DNA of 64,000 nt from positions 558,001-622,000 of the forward strand of contig CANTFK010000987.1 of assembly GCA_947646735.1 (NCBI GenBank). The letters are read 5' to 3'. The stretch comes from Peronospora farinosa. Taxonomy: Eukaryota; Oomycota; Peronosporomycetes; Peronosporales; Peronosporaceae. The position numbers and the translations under genes are program-made. The notes under the pieces are model-generated. The model was not told where the DNA came from and ran no database searches. It was given only the letters and a program-made list of their open reading frames with translations. Shown here in pieces: positions 1 through 11,146 of the stretch (its first letter is position 1; each line of letters opens with the position of its first letter).

Positions 1-963
1 TCGGCAGTCGGCGGCTTCTCTTCCGTGACAACAGCTGATCCGGACAACGTCGTGTCGATGCTGGTACTATTCAATGCTGAAGCCGGTGTCGTATCCGCCA
101 TCGAATACGTGATGCTACCTGTAATTGAAAATATGTCGTGGTCTAAAACCGTTGCTGGTCATGATGTCCACTTACACACCCGAGGAACACACAGACCGCG
201 ACCGCTGTTCGACGACAGCAGAGCACTAGTAGATTGTGCATCAGTAATATCGTCGCATTGCGAATCGTACAAGTCTTATATGACATAACTTGCCTCTCCA
301 TCCCCAAATTTTCGCAGTCAGGGCCCAAGCCAGTCCATTTCTCATCACGGGCATCCCTCTTCGGTGGGAATTCTTCCTCGCCGAAGTCGAAGTGAGTGGA
401 GTCATGTCTTAGGCATGCATCTTGCGCGGCCACCGGTCGTGCGGACAGTAGATCAGGGGAAGATACTATACAGGCGGCGTCCTCGCACCACGCGTCAATG
501 CTTCGATAAACGGACAAGTCAGCTCGACGGACCACGCAAGCGGTCATAAAGGGGGCTACACCCTACGACACGTGCCATCGCTCTAACAACTGCGCAGTCG
601 GAAAAACTCTTAGTGTTGATGAACCGACGATGGTGTGTATGGCTCATGCACGACTCGCATTCTTGCATCGTAATTTGCGATGACGCCAAGGCAGCAATTG
701 ACCATGAGATAGATCACTAGTTACAACGCGTGATCCAAATAATGTTTGTCGATCTCACGTTTATGGCTACGATCATCGACTCTGACTGCGTTCTTAGTTG
801 ATCCGCTCCTCAGCTTCTTGCATATCAACGATACTCGTATGAATGAGATCGGTTCGTCATTTTCTCGATTGTTTCAGCAAAGATGGCGAAGAAGTTGTGC
901 CGCATACTTTTACTAATACTACTAGAAGTGATTGTCATCACGGACGTGCCCTTCGTCCAAAGA
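1..963. other. No recognised gene
   Basis: Open frames here are short (longest 134 codons, minus strand, from a non-ATG start), and none shows a domain or composition I recognise. The stretch lies just beyond the 3' end of the INTS7-like gene. I see no repeat shared convincingly with the rest of the window. Confidence 0.4.
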
Positions 964-3900
964 TTAGTACACAATGAAGCCTCGCCGACATCCGGTGGCA
1001 GCTGACGGCCATCTCTGGCCCTGACGGTCCACCAAAGCAAGTTTAGCTATCAACACGAAGGAGCCCTTGACTGTCAAATTTGTCGCCTTCACATGTACCG
1101 GCGTCTCGAACGGCAGGTAGAGCATCGTCTGACCGTCCTCGTCTTCTACAGCTGCTGACTTGGCCACTTGATCCCACGAAACTGGCAGAACAACTTTCAT
1201 ACGATGCTGTACGAAACTTTCCTCTGGTGACGCATCAACGACACGTTCATCAAGTAATGAACTTGTACTAACGCTACTGACCCCAGTGACGCCAGCACCG
1301 GCCAGACACACGAGTATTTCAGTCTCGATTGCTTCAATTCGCTCACTCCAATAACTTTGAGCTTTACGTGATATCGCCAACACGCCCTTAAACACACTTG
1401 TAAAATCTGTACCGATGGGCACTCCAAGTTGTGAACGTGAGCGAGGCTTCGCTGTGAAAGCTGTATTCTCAGCGTAGGTTAAGAACTGCGCACTCGAGAA
1501 AAGGCGCTGCTCATTGCGCAGACGAGAACAGAAAAATAGTCTCGGTAGTACCAGAGGAACACCGCAAAGGGAAGCCAGAAGTTGTTGCAATACGCGTGCA
1601 CCAGTACCAGGCTGGCGAGAGGGCGCAAGGTTAGCAACACGATCCAATTTGCTGCGTACGTCCTCGCTTAGTAACTTCAGCATCTGAAGACTCCACTGGG
1701 AACCGTTAATAATGAGCCCCCACTCTGTCGGAAAATCAATGGAGTTCGGAGACTGAAGTAACAGAAGCCCTTCTACTGCTGACGCCAGCAAAATGCACGA
1801 ATTGGCGTGAGCTTGAAGTGCATCAAGGTCACGCTGGCTGGCACCAAGCAATAAGGAGCGTAAAGCTTTGAATTTACGAGCAAGTACGCGTAATTGCTTA
1901 CTTAAATGCCCCTCACGACCAGCAGAATTACCAGCTGAATTTGTAAACACAGCCTCGCCCGCGAGCTGTTGTGTACTCTGTAGGAACTGCACCCACTCAA
2001 GTCGGAGCGAAACGAGATGCAGCTGTAGTTGAAAGCGAAAGCTTGACGTTTGCGCTGCTTGCAAGTACATACTGGTGCGGGCAAGGGAGTGAATACTTTC
2101 CAGGTGCACAAATTGGTCTGATGCAATACGTGACTCTGCTTCACACAGGGCTTGTAGCGCACGCAACCACCCACCAAAGCACTCGCTATCGGCACTCGCT
2201 ACAACCACCTCCATTAGTTGCAATGCTAAAGCGAAACGCCCTCGCAGCATCGCTAATTTCGCCATCTCATACCGCTCGGCGTGGGACTCATAGTGCGCTG
2301 GATTTAGGAGTTGTTGTTCAAATTCGGCAATGGTTCTCCTTGTACCTTTGTCATCATCAGTGATAGCGAACGTCATTTCCTGGGTCCAGAGAAAGAATGT
2401 AGCTGCAACAGCCTGTAATCGAGGTGCATCTGTCTGCTTTACGGTCAGCAGTTCCTTCAGCAAAGTTGGAAGCTCCTTATGAATCAAGTGGACAACTGGT
2501 GGTCGAAGCTGGGTTCCAAGCACCTTAAAGATGGACGTCCTACGTAACTTGGATATTGTAGAATCCAGATTCTCAGTGGGAATCAAGAGCAATTCAACTA
2601 AACGCGATGAAACGTACGCCGCAAGATGTTCGGGATAGTCTTGGCATAGTCTAGCAAGCGCGCACAATACGTGATTCCACGTAGACTTGGCAGCAACGGC
2701 TGCGCGTGGATGCAGCAACATCAACAAATTATCAACATTACACTCCGGCGATATTGTCTCCACAGATGAAAGCTTCTGGCGAGCGACATTCGAGATGACT
2801 GATACATAGGCCTTTGCAAAACGTTCGTCCGCGGTAAAAGCAAGAAGCTTATTGGCATCCTCTAACAGTGCGTGAGCCTTTTCGCCCAGTACGTGATCAA
2901 CACACCACTTTTCAAGCAAAAGTAAAGCTGATAACTTGATGCGCATCATGCCACGACCCGATGTAACGTGCAGACTGCTAATTCGTGAAAACATACCTTC
3001 CAGAATGTTAGCTAGTTGGTCATCCTCATCAGTGCCTGCTTTTCCAACAAGTTGTTGCGTCACCATCAGTGTAAAATTTCGTACAAGTGCACGAGGTTCT
3101 TGGTCAAGAACATGATGCAACAATTGTCCATGCATCATCAATAACACTTCCGGGTAAGCAGTAGTCATTGTCGTCATCGCACGTATGCTTGCGACCGCAC
3201 TCTTATCATCTGCAAAATGCTCATACAACTCGGCGCAGTGAGTCCACGCTTGTTGTGCTTCAGTCATGTTGGAGATTGCTCGAGGCAACAAACAGCACAA
3301 TTTCGTTGACGTTTCAAGACTAAATGTGAGTACATTCTTCCGAAACAAAGACGAGAGAGGTAAAACTGCATTTGCTGCTTCAATTGCAGCCAATCGCTCA
3401 TCCATATCATCGGCAGAAAGTCCCTTCATAATCTGCTGCTGTATCTCCATGGCATGTACAAGCAGAGACGGCATCGTTGCCAACATTTGTAGTGTCAGTG
3501 TCCGAGTCGCCACAGAGGTCGCATGTGTCAAGGGTCCTACCAAATGACCCAGTAGCTACAATGAAATAGAACAAAAGCAGCAGTCCGTTTAGTCGGATCC
3601 GTACTACCTGATTATATTCTACCAACCTCAACAACCAAAAAGCTTTTACCTTAGAGGCATCATTCACTTGAGCAATATGAGCTTTTGCACGTTGAAAGAT
3701 CCTTAGAATAGCACTTTGAACACTTGTATTTCCACTATATGACAACAGGAAGACACCACCATATCATTAAAGTCGACACTACTACCTTGTTCTACCTCGT
3801 TCTACCTTGTAGCAAAATGCTCGGCCAATTTCGTAAAAACGGCAGCTAAAAAGTCCGGCCATAAATACGATTCGACCGTGAATAGACGCGAGTAGAACAT

Positions 3901-4291
3901 AAAACACTCGACCATTGCACCGGCCATTGCGTTCTCCATGGCGATTGGATTATTGTGTTGCGTCACTTGTAGCTGCAGCGCTTTTATTTGGACCTCAAGT
4001 TGGGCAAATTCCCGCAGATGAAGGTCAGTTGAAGTACTTTCTATCCGTTTAGGGTCCAGCAGTAAAGCAAATTGATCGTTGGACGTTGCATGCAACGAAT
4101 CGGCTGCTGGATTGCCATGGAAGACGCGGTAGTGCGAGTGGGGGACACTTAGCATTTTGTAGAATGCTGTCAAATAAGATGAATTTGACCAATGAAAATG
4201 GTTCTAGTAACTTGCTTGAATTAGTGAGGTTTTGACCAATCCAGATGTCGAATGAAATGGAGCCATGTTGTGTAGATTTTAGAAATGGCAT
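964..4291 (-). CDS. INTS7: Integrator complex subunit 7-like protein
   Basis: Likely a nuclear alpha-helical (HEAT/ARM-type) subunit of the Integrator complex, which cleaves snRNA 3' ends and terminates paused RNA polymerase II transcripts. Proposed exons on the minus strand are 4291-4237, 4166-3806, 3734-3650 and 3555-964. All junctions are GT-AG and in phase, giving about 1030 residues, close to the roughly 960 of animal INTS7. The start of the large exon (GPLTHATSVATRTLTLQML, then a repeating helical pattern) resembles the INTS7 region around DPVARAITLRMLGSLASIIP. The last exon encodes 863 residues and ends at a TAA in CRRGFIVY. The first exon is the weakest part: the ATG at 4291 was chosen because it is in phase, but a start further upstream is possible. 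The family call rests on similarity remembered by eye. Confidence 0.66.
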
Positions 4292-4331
4292 CGTTTCATT
4301 TAGAAACTCAAGAGCAACAACCTGCTGCACT

Positions 4332-4814
4332 ATGACAAGTTTTTTGTGGCAAAGCCGTCGCGTTGTTGGTGGACAGGCAACGGAAGATCATGAGGTATGG
4401 ACGCAGATGGACAGATAGACGATTTCTAGCAAATGCTTCTATGTCAATAAGAGGAATAATTCATTTCAACTATAGGTACCAATGAAATAGGTTTCTTAGT
4501 GCAGCCTTGGTGTACTATAACGGATGATCAAGTTAAATTGCAGCAGAAATTGCTGGCGATTTCTGTGGATGCACATCGACTAATGAATCTCTGTCTGTTG
4601 TGATGGAATAGAGGCTTTTATGTATTCCGATGAAATTGCAGCATCTAGACGCCAGATCGCGTTGAACGGTAAAGCAATTGCATTTTTGCGCTGTTGCTTG
4701 ACGCTCGTGCAAACGTTGCGCTTGATTTTTGAAAGTGAGGATCAACGCCATTTCCTGTTTCGTCACGACATTTACGATGACTTGACGGATCTGACGAACT
4801 TAGAACAGAGCTGA
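4332..4814 (+). CDS. Small spliced gene of unknown function
   Basis: Proposed exons are 4332-4394, 4505-4564 and 4614-4814, giving about 107 residues. The first donor (GAG^gtatgg) and acceptors (gtgcag^CC, tagag^GC) keep one frame. The second intron, only 49 nt, holds a good branch-point-like CTAAT. The product is mainly helical, has no signal peptide or obvious membrane segment, and ends in an acidic stretch rich in Asp and Leu. I do not recognise the family. The ATG lies about 40 bp from the proposed start of the divergent INTS7-like gene, so the two would share a promoter. The second intron is unusually short, so the model could be wrong there. Confidence 0.42.
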
Positions 4815-5843
4815 CTCCTCAAAACTATACCATCGTCGGCATAGATCTTGTTCTTCCGTGTGCTTGGCTTGCTACTTGTATAGAGTTTTTATGAAATTCC
4901 ACTGGTTTTTGTGAGAAAGATGAAACAACCCAATCAATTCCATCTTATACCGCATAGGACAAAGAAGATAATGAGACGGACCATTGGGTTAAATGAGGTT
5001 ACGTTGGCGCAGAAATGTCATTTTGTATCTTCCAATTGAATCATTTCAATGCTATCCTCGAGAAATTCGGTCTCCGGCGGGCTAGCACTGCTTGTCGTAA
5101 CTGATGTATACCTGGCTCTCTGTCAAGTTCCCTTCCAAGTATTCCAATTCCATCATTTTTGACATACACAATTTGACGCTACTTTCATTATCTTTCCAGC
5201 ATCGTTTGCGTTTGAGATCAAAGTAAGAGGTCTACTGTATACTTATCAGCGTGAAAGCGAGTAAGCATCACAGCCATAATTGCTTCAGCATCCTTTGCTT
5301 CATATCAAGAATGAAGTAGTGCGATCATTTCGCAAATATGTGTCCGTTGTTTCAGCTGATGCGGCATTTTTGCAGTTGAGCTGTCGAGTCTCATATAAAG
5401 AAGAAAGTGCCGGCACCAACCATAAAGATTGTCGACTCGACGACTTTTGCTTAGGAAGTAGATGAAGCAAATATCTTCCAAGTGGTTAAACCAAAATGAA
5501 TGTTCAATGCTGGAAAGAGACATTGTGTATAATCGGATACAAAATCTTCCTGCAACGTCCTAAAGACGCGCTGTCTCAATGTCCTAGTATGTCCATCACT
5601 CTTTTTTGTCTACCAGCATGTTCATTATCGTGCAACTTTATCCATCGTGTCTATAGGACGTCCAAATCATTGTCATCGTCTCCCTTTATTTGCCTACAAG
5701 CAGTGAGTCTTAATCTAACACATCATCTCAGTGCGGAATGAAGAATGAAGGTCACTTCAACATACATCACCCAAACCTAGTTTCGAGCATTGTTGCTGCT
5801 CACAATAGCTACATATGCTGTATTGTAGGTCAAAGCTTTTGAC
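4815..5843 (+). other. Intergenic, nothing recognised
   Basis: About 1 kb of AT-rich sequence between two small plus-strand genes. Open frames are under 90 codons and interrupted. I could not join them into a credible spliced gene. Part of it may be untranslated sequence or upstream exons of the gene starting at 5844. Confidence 0.4.
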
Positions 5844-6312
5844 ATGAGTTCACGAACAAAGCGCAAAAACCTGCAAAAGCGTCGAAAACGGCGACTATTT
5901 GCTATGATTGCAGCGGAAATACAAGCGAGTGTGCGTTGTTATGCTGATCACTGTAAAAATTGCGATCTCATCGTGTGTTTAAATCACTTTAGAACGCTCT
6001 AATACTGGAGATATTGACTGATATATGAATAACTTTAGGAAGAGGTCCAATGGACACTTGAAAAGGAGGAACTGGAGCAAATGAGGAACGAAGAAGAACG
6101 GCAACGAACCCATGAAAAGTGGCAACAGGCGGTTGCGACTTCTGTTGCAGCTTTTAATAAGCGCAGAAAGATTTTGGCTCAACGACAACAGCTGATCGTG
6201 TCACTACGGCAGGTAGGAGGACATACATATGGCTACACTTTCTTCTTGATCTGGCTGTTGACGTAATGATCTTGTTGTTTAGCAGCAAATGCAGCAGGAT
6301 TCCGGAAAATAG
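5844..6312 (+). CDS. Small basic coiled-coil protein, ZRSR2 N-terminus-like
   Basis: Three exons (5844-5930, 6039-6212, 6283-6312) join in one frame through GT-AG introns of 108 and 70 nt and give 96 residues. The product starts with a Lys/Arg cluster (KRKNLQKRRKRR), continues as a charged helix rich in Glu, Gln and Arg, and ends in a Gln-rich tail. The order basic cluster, acidic helix, RQR-H-W block resembles the N-terminal region of the U11/U12 splicing factor ZRSR2 (U2AF35-related), but the zinc fingers and RRM of that family are absent downstream. It could be a truncated relative, an unrelated coiled-coil protein, or the start of a longer gene whose later exons I missed. The splice phases are the strongest support. 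Confidence 0.5.
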
Positions 6313-6808
6313 TCAATCAAATTGGCGTCGTCTTGTAGGAAACACAGCCACGATTATTATGCGGACAGAGAATGACAGTAGACTGGATATATATATCACA
6401 GTAGTCGACGTCACATAAGCGCTGTCATGAATTTTTCGTGTGGCAAGAGGACCAAGGACCACGAGAAAAACAGCATAGGTGATTGCAAAGCAGTTAAACG
6501 CGAGATGGGATGCACCGCCATAGAGAACAATGCGCGGCTGGCGACGTTAAGCTGAAAACACCCATAATGGCAGCTTCGTTGCAGTCGTGGTAGGAGTAGT
6601 CAAACAGTGTTCAAATAATGGAATATAAACTAATTGTAGACTACGAGGCCAATCGTATTGTTATCGCTGCATCGTTTAGGCGACAGAGATCTCGACCAAC
6701 TCCACACAGCAGGTTAGGAAAGAAAGCAGCCCCTTCCGAGTGTAAACTAACAAGTTGCAGTGGCGCGATGGGTATTGTGGACGAAGAGCGATCAGTTTAT
6801 GGCTACCC
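6313..6808. repeat. 3' flank shared by all four trefoil loci
   Basis: This non-coding stretch next to the trefoil stop codon recurs beside the other trefoil copies: at 61080-61504 (very similar, including the run around GCGCTGTCATGAATT), at 47150-47778 (more diverged, with extra sequence) and reverse-complemented at 28358-28535. It marks the edge of a duplicated genomic segment. No open frame here looks genuine. Confidence 0.7.
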
Positions 6809-7405
6809 CTACTCGGTAGCGACTGGAACAGCTACTGGCGAGCTAGCAGGGTCATCAAACATGCTCGTCACGATCTTCTCGATTTCTTGAGGTGTTTTAC
6901 CACATTTTGCAAGCTCCAGGACAAAGTGCTGGCGGTCTGTGCCAGCAAGGACGTGGCGCTGATCCAAAACACGCTGCGTTTGGTTGATGGTAGCAACGAA
7001 GCGGGGCTCCACGATCCGCCATGCCTCCCAATCTTGACGATTTTGATTCGCACACTTGACCGCTTTATTGTCGTCACACTGGAGGACATTTCCAGTGTGG
7101 CACGATACGAAGTAGAGAGCGCAACTCGAGTCCGTCTCCATAGTAAAGAGCTCCCACTCGCCAGGCTCAGTGGGATCAAACACGCATTCTCCAGATACGC
7201 GAACTTGCAGGAAGCGGCCGGTGTGACGAGACTGGATAGCGATCTTGTCGTCGCGAACTCGATGTAAAATGAGCTGCTCGTAGATGTCACGATTGTCTGT
7301 TAGACAACGAGCTTTCTTGGACCCGAGAGGATTCTGCAGATTTATATGTTTACGAATCGACTGAAGAATGACAGGCGCCCCGAACGGAATCGTGGATAGA
7401 TCCAT
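6809..7405 (-). CDS. Fascin-like beta-trefoil protein, copy 1 (intact)
   Basis: Single-exon gene of 198 residues starting at the ATG at 7405. The repeated pattern (hydrophobic, I-x-S-x-H/G-GRFLQV, then W-E-L-F, then YFVSCHTGNVLQC, then W-R-I-V) is that of a beta-trefoil of the fascin/FRG1 type, folds that bind actin or other ligands. The trefoil covers about residues 15-135. A helical C-terminal tail of about 60 residues follows and ends in a Pro/Val-rich stretch. There is no signal peptide, so a cytosolic location is expected. A second intact copy of exactly the same length lies at 61505-62101, which supports the reading frame. It sits 237 bp downstream of the alanyl-tRNA synthetase gene on the same strand. 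The precise ligand is unknown. Confidence 0.75.
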   Translation of the reverse strand: MDLSTIPFGAPVILQSIRKHINLQNPLGSKKARCLTDNRDIYEQLILHRVRDDKIAIQSRHTGRFLQVRVSGECVFDPTEPGEWELFTMETDSSCALYFVSCHTGNVLQCDDNKAVKCANQNRQDWEAWRIVEPRFVATINQTQRVLDQRHVLAGTDRQHFVLELAKCGKTPQEIEKIVTSMFDDPASSPVAVPVATE

Positions 7406-7642
7406 GGGAAGAAGGTGTGTTACGAGGAGCGTGCAAGATCTTTTGTGGGAGCTTGGTCAAGTTTGAGGTCGTACGACAGTATAACCAGCCAATCATCCGC
7501 TTCTAATGCCTCCCTCATCACGTAAGAAACCATGACCGACCATGCTATTCAAAGTCTCTAGCTAACATTGTAATCAGGAAAAAGGAGAAACCAATGGACC
7601 GACCAGACAGTCGTAGCAAACGAGCGTAATGACGTCGCGCAC

Positions 7643-10642
7643 TTACTGAATGAAAGCCTTGGCGAGTGCCATAGCCTCGTCCACCTTTTCCATAGTCTTG
7701 GCCTGACCCGTAGCATTTAGTGCGTCCTTGCCGCCACCCTTGCCTTTCATCACGACCATGGCGTGGTTCACCCACTTACGCGCGTCTAGCTGCTTCGAGT
7801 CAGTGTGCTGCTGACTCACCTGCGTGAAGGCTGCCGTCTTGTTCGCGTCCGAGTCCGTACTGAAGATCATGAAGCTGCCCGTCGGAATGACTGTGCTCAT
7901 GGCCTCCAACATCTCCCGGCCGAGTTTTGAGTCCGTGCCAACGTCGAACTTCACCACAACAATCTCTTGGCCAGCCTCCTTAGCCTTCGTGGCCTCGGCA
8001 GTAGCGTCACGGACACCGTTCGCAGCACGAGCAGCCGCAGCTTCTTTCTTAATCTTTTTGACGCGGCTCACGAGACTGTCCACCTGCTTTCGAAGCTTGT
8101 CCTTCAGCGGTAGCGAGATCAAGGCCTGGTCCAATACCGGCTTGAATGAAGACACGTGCTCCACGAGCTCGATGCCGCCCAGCTTGGCAATAGCATCAAG
8201 ATCAGCTTGCAACTTGGTACCACGCGCCTCAGCCTCAACGGCGAGGTCGCACGTGTAGGCTGATACACGACGGATACCCTTCGCAATGGCACCCTCCTCG
8301 TACAAAACAAATTTCTTGGCCTCCTTAGTATTCTTTAGGTGGGTGCCACCGCAGAACTCCACCGAATAATTGCTCCACTTGCTGTTCTCCGGGTCCTCGA
8401 GCATAGGAGCGATTGGCTGCCCGATCGAAACAACGCGGACAAAGTCCGGGTACGTCTCACCGAACACGGCGCGCAAACCTTGGATACGCTTGGCTTCAGC
8501 CTGTGCGGAGTCCTGTGTGTACACCTCGAGCTGCTGCTTGATGATATCGTCGCAAATAGCCTCCACGTCCGCAAGCTGGTGAGCCCTCAGCGCCTTGCTG
8601 TTTGTGAAGTCAAAACGCAGACGCGATTCGTCCACTAGCGATCCACGTTGATCCACGGTCGTACCCAGCACCTTGCGCAGCGCAAAGTTAAGCACGTGCG
8701 TCATGGTGTGGTTAGGAGCGATCTTGGCACGGCGGACATAATCCACCTGACATTCCACGACGTCGCCAACCTTGATCGATCCGGAAGTGATGGGTCCCAT
8801 GTGCATCACGTATCCAGCGTACGACTCCACCGAGTCCACATCCAGCTTGAAGCTGGTACCTCCCACTACACCCGTGTCATAAATCTGACCACCAGCCTGC
8901 GCGTAGAACGAAGTCTTGTCCAGAATGACACCTACACGTTCGAAAGCACCAGCCTTCACCTCCTCTACAAAGTCCGAGCTGGATTCTGTTGTCGTAAAGA
9001 TAGCTACTACCTTAGCTGGCGTCTTGACATTCCAGTCATACTTGGCCATGTCATCCGTGGCACCGATATGCTTACTAGCAAGTGTGCTGGTCTCACGGGC
9101 CTCTAGGACAAGCGGACGCGCACCATTGCAACCACCCTTCCTACGGTCCATCTTGGATCGCTCGCTCTGCAGACGCATGCACTCTTCGTAGCCCTTAATG
9201 TCCACCGTCATGCCCTCCTCCTCAGCCATAATCTCCGTCAGATCGATAGGGAAACCCATTGAGTCGTACAGAAAGAACGCGTCCTCGCCAGGCACGACGA
9301 GGGCCTCATTCGAACCCGCGTTAGTCTCACGGATAACCTGCGCAATCTTCTTGAAACGCTCAATGCCCTTATTCAAAGTGCGACCGAACGACTTCTCCTC
9401 GTCCAAAATGATCTCCTCCACTTCCTTCTGCTTCTGAATAAGCTCCGGGTAAGCTTCTCCCAGCATGTCTACCACAACCGGCACCAACTCCGAGAGGAAG
9501 CCACTCGGCGCGTTCAGGAACTGCTGCCCGTAACGCACTGCACGACGTAGGATACGACGCAGCACATATCCACGCCCGTCATTGCTAGGCACTGCACCGT
9601 CCGTAATAGCAAACGTCAGCGTTCGCACATGGTCGGCCACAACACGATAGGCCATGTCCTTCTTGTCCAGGTCTTCTTCGCCCAACTTGCCCGTGTACGG
9701 CGCCGCGTTTGTTGACTTCTGAATAGCTGCAAAGAGCGGAGTAAACACGTCCGTATCGTAGTTTGAATCTTTACCTTGCAAAATCGACGCAAGACGTTCA
9801 AATCCCATGCCTGTATCCACGTGCTTGTGTGGGAGCTGCACAAGTTTACCATCCTGTTCACGGTTATACTGGATAAACACATTGTTCCAGATCTCGATCA
9901 CATCAGGCACGTCTGCATTTACCAGACTAGCAGCATCCCTGTTACCAATTCTATCATAGTGGATCTCCGTGCAAGGTCCGCACGGGCCAACATCTCCCAT
10001 CTCCCAGAAATTGTCCTTGCAGTCAAAAGGTAGCACTCTCTCAGGAGGCAAGTAGTCAAGCCAAATGAGACGCGTCTCTTCGTCCGACAAAAGGCCTTGC
10101 TTCTCGTCTCCACCAAAGTACGTGGCGTACAGTCGATTCTTGTCAATTCCGTACACTTCCGTCAAGAGCGTAAAGCTCATGTGCACTGTCTCCTTCTTGA
10201 AATAGTTACCAAAGCTCCAGTTGCCCAACATCTCAAAGAATGTATGATGATACACGTCCTTGCCCACGTCATCCAGATCGTTGTGTTTTCCACCAGCACG
10301 AATGCATTTCTGCGAGTTGCAAGCTCGCTCGAGCTTCGCCATGGGATGTGACGGGTCCACTTGGCCCAGGAAAATGGGTTTGTACTGGTTCATACCCGCA
10401 TTAATAAACAACAACGTCGGATCGTCCAATGGCACGACGGGACATGACTTGTAGAATGTATGGGGCAGTTTCGTCTGTGACTTGAAAAAGTCCATGAACG
10501 TCTTGCGGATCCGCACGGCGGGCCACATTTCAACAGAGAAAAGAGAAAGTACAGCAATCTTTGTTTCTAGCGTCTTGACACGCACCTCTGAGGCCTCTAT
10601 CGTCTCTTCTAGCGACGTCACTTTGCTCTTCAAACCGCTCAT
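7643..10642 (-). CDS. AARS: Alanyl-tRNA synthetase, full length
   Basis: Charges tRNA-Ala with alanine and clears mischarged Ser/Gly-tRNA through an editing domain. Single exon of 999 residues from the ATG at 10642. The class II catalytic core begins near residue 40 and includes [41 protein letters not shown] and GMGFERL near residue 279. The editing domain carries the zinc-binding pair HTMTH near 643 and CGGTH near 762. The C-Ala domain is present, with the KGGGKDALNATGQ block near the end. The length matches eukaryotic cytosolic enzymes (about 960) plus an extra charged N-terminal coiled-coil segment of about 38 residues before the usual start. No organellar targeting signal is obvious. All key motifs are intact, so this is presumably the functional copy; partial copies lie at 45777-46286 and 62931-63356. 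Confidence 0.96.
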   Translation of the reverse strand: MSGLKSKVTSLEETIEASEVRVKTLETKIAVLSLFSVEMWPAVRIRKTFMDFFKSQTKLPHTFYKSCPVVPLDDPTLLFINAGMNQYKPIFLGQVDPSHPMAKLERACNSQKCIRAGGKHNDLDDVGKDVYHHTFFEMLGNWSFGNYFKKETVHMSFTLLTEVYGIDKNRLYATYFGGDEKQGLLSDEETRLIWLDYLPPERVLPFDCKDNFWEMGDVGPCGPCTEIHYDRIGNRDAASLVNADVPDVIEIWNNVFIQYNREQDGKLVQLPHKHVDTGMGFERLASILQGKDSNYDTDVFTPLFAAIQKSTNAAPYTGKLGEEDLDKKDMAYRVVADHVRTLTFAITDGAVPSNDGRGYVLRRILRRAVRYGQQFLNAPSGFLSELVPVVVDMLGEAYPELIQKQKEVEEIILDEEKSFGRTLNKGIERFKKIAQVIRETNAGSNEALVVPGEDAFFLYDSMGFPIDLTEIMAEEEGMTVDIKGYEECMRLQSERSKMDRRKGGCNGARPLVLEARETSTLASKHIGATDDMAKYDWNVKTPAKVVAIFTTTESSSDFVEEVKAGAFERVGVILDKTSFYAQAGGQIYDTGVVGGTSFKLDVDSVESYAGYVMHMGPITSGSIKVGDVVECQVDYVRRAKIAPNHTMTHVLNFALRKVLGTTVDQRGSLVDESRLRFDFTNSKALRAHQLADVEAICDDIIKQQLEVYTQDSAQAEAKRIQGLRAVFGETYPDFVRVVSIGQPIAPMLEDPENSKWSNYSVEFCGGTHLKNTKEAKKFVLYEEGAIAKGIRRVSAYTCDLAVEAEARGTKLQADLDAIAKLGGIELVEHVSSFKPVLDQALISLPLKDKLRKQVDSLVSRVKKIKKEAAAARAANGVRDATAEATKAKEAGQEIVVVKFDVGTDSKLGREMLEAMSTVIPTGSFMIFSTDSDANKTAAFTQVSQQHTDSKQLDARKWVNHAMVVMKGKGGGKDALNATGQAKTMEKVDEAMALAKAFIQ

Positions 10643-11079
10643 TCCTTTAGTAGCGCAAGTAAAGCAAAGATAGATGATTGGAGGAAAAGAAATGAGGATT
10701 GCAATGTAAGGATTGATGCAGAAATAGTGTGAACCACGTTACTTTTTGATAATCGGATGACAAAACGGTTTCGACAGGGAACTAGTGATTATGTTAGAGA
10801 CGATCTAATGCTCGCTAATACCAAGACAGCAATACGTTGTCTCTGTCCCACCCGTATTGTCCCACTCTGCAACATTCGTGCAAGTTCTTTTGCTCTTAAT
10901 TTCATACTTATCGTTATATTTCTGTAAGTTTTTGGACCTTTCGCGTCCTTGTAGCATCTGCAACTGGCTTGACACTTAGTGTAGTTTAGTGTGAAGAAGA
11001 AAGTACACAAAATGACCACGATGTTGTGGTAGCAGGTCACGTGCAAAAGAATTGACCAACTTTACATTTCAAGAGGTAC
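10643..11079. other. Upstream region of the alanyl-tRNA synthetase gene
   Basis: The first 50 bp or so upstream of the ATG are nearly identical to the sequence upstream of the synthetase fragment at 46286, so the promoter-proximal region was duplicated with it. Beyond that I see no gene. The far end carries the left target-site duplication of the non-LTR element. Confidence 0.5.
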
Positions 11080-11095
11080 AGAATTATACTGGAGG
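11080..11095 (+). repeat. Left target-site duplication of the non-LTR element
   Basis: AGAATTATACTGGAGG here matches AGAATTATACTAGAGG at 18436-18451 with one mismatch in 16. The second copy follows directly after the A-rich tail of the element, as expected for target-primed reverse transcription. Confidence 0.85.
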
Positions 11096-11146
11096 AGTCC
11101 GTCGACGTCACTGAGACTTCTCCAGGGCACACTCTACCAGTGGTTC

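Noticed and set aside
143..547. 134-codon minus-strand open frame
   Set aside because: Non-ATG start, no domain and no supporting context.
6755..7267. Plus-strand 170-codon frame across trefoil copy 1, and equivalents at 27820-28326 (minus) and 61463-61999
   Set aside because: Antisense shadows of the trefoil genes; their agreement follows from the conservation of the coding strand.
6809..7405. Trefoil as a ricin-B-type lectin or toxin
   Set aside because: The QxW repeats of ricin-B are absent, there is no signal peptide, and the GRFLQV pattern fits fascin-like trefoils.
8648..9106. Plus-strand open frames across the alanyl-tRNA synthetase gene
   Set aside because: Shadows of the synthetase coding strand.
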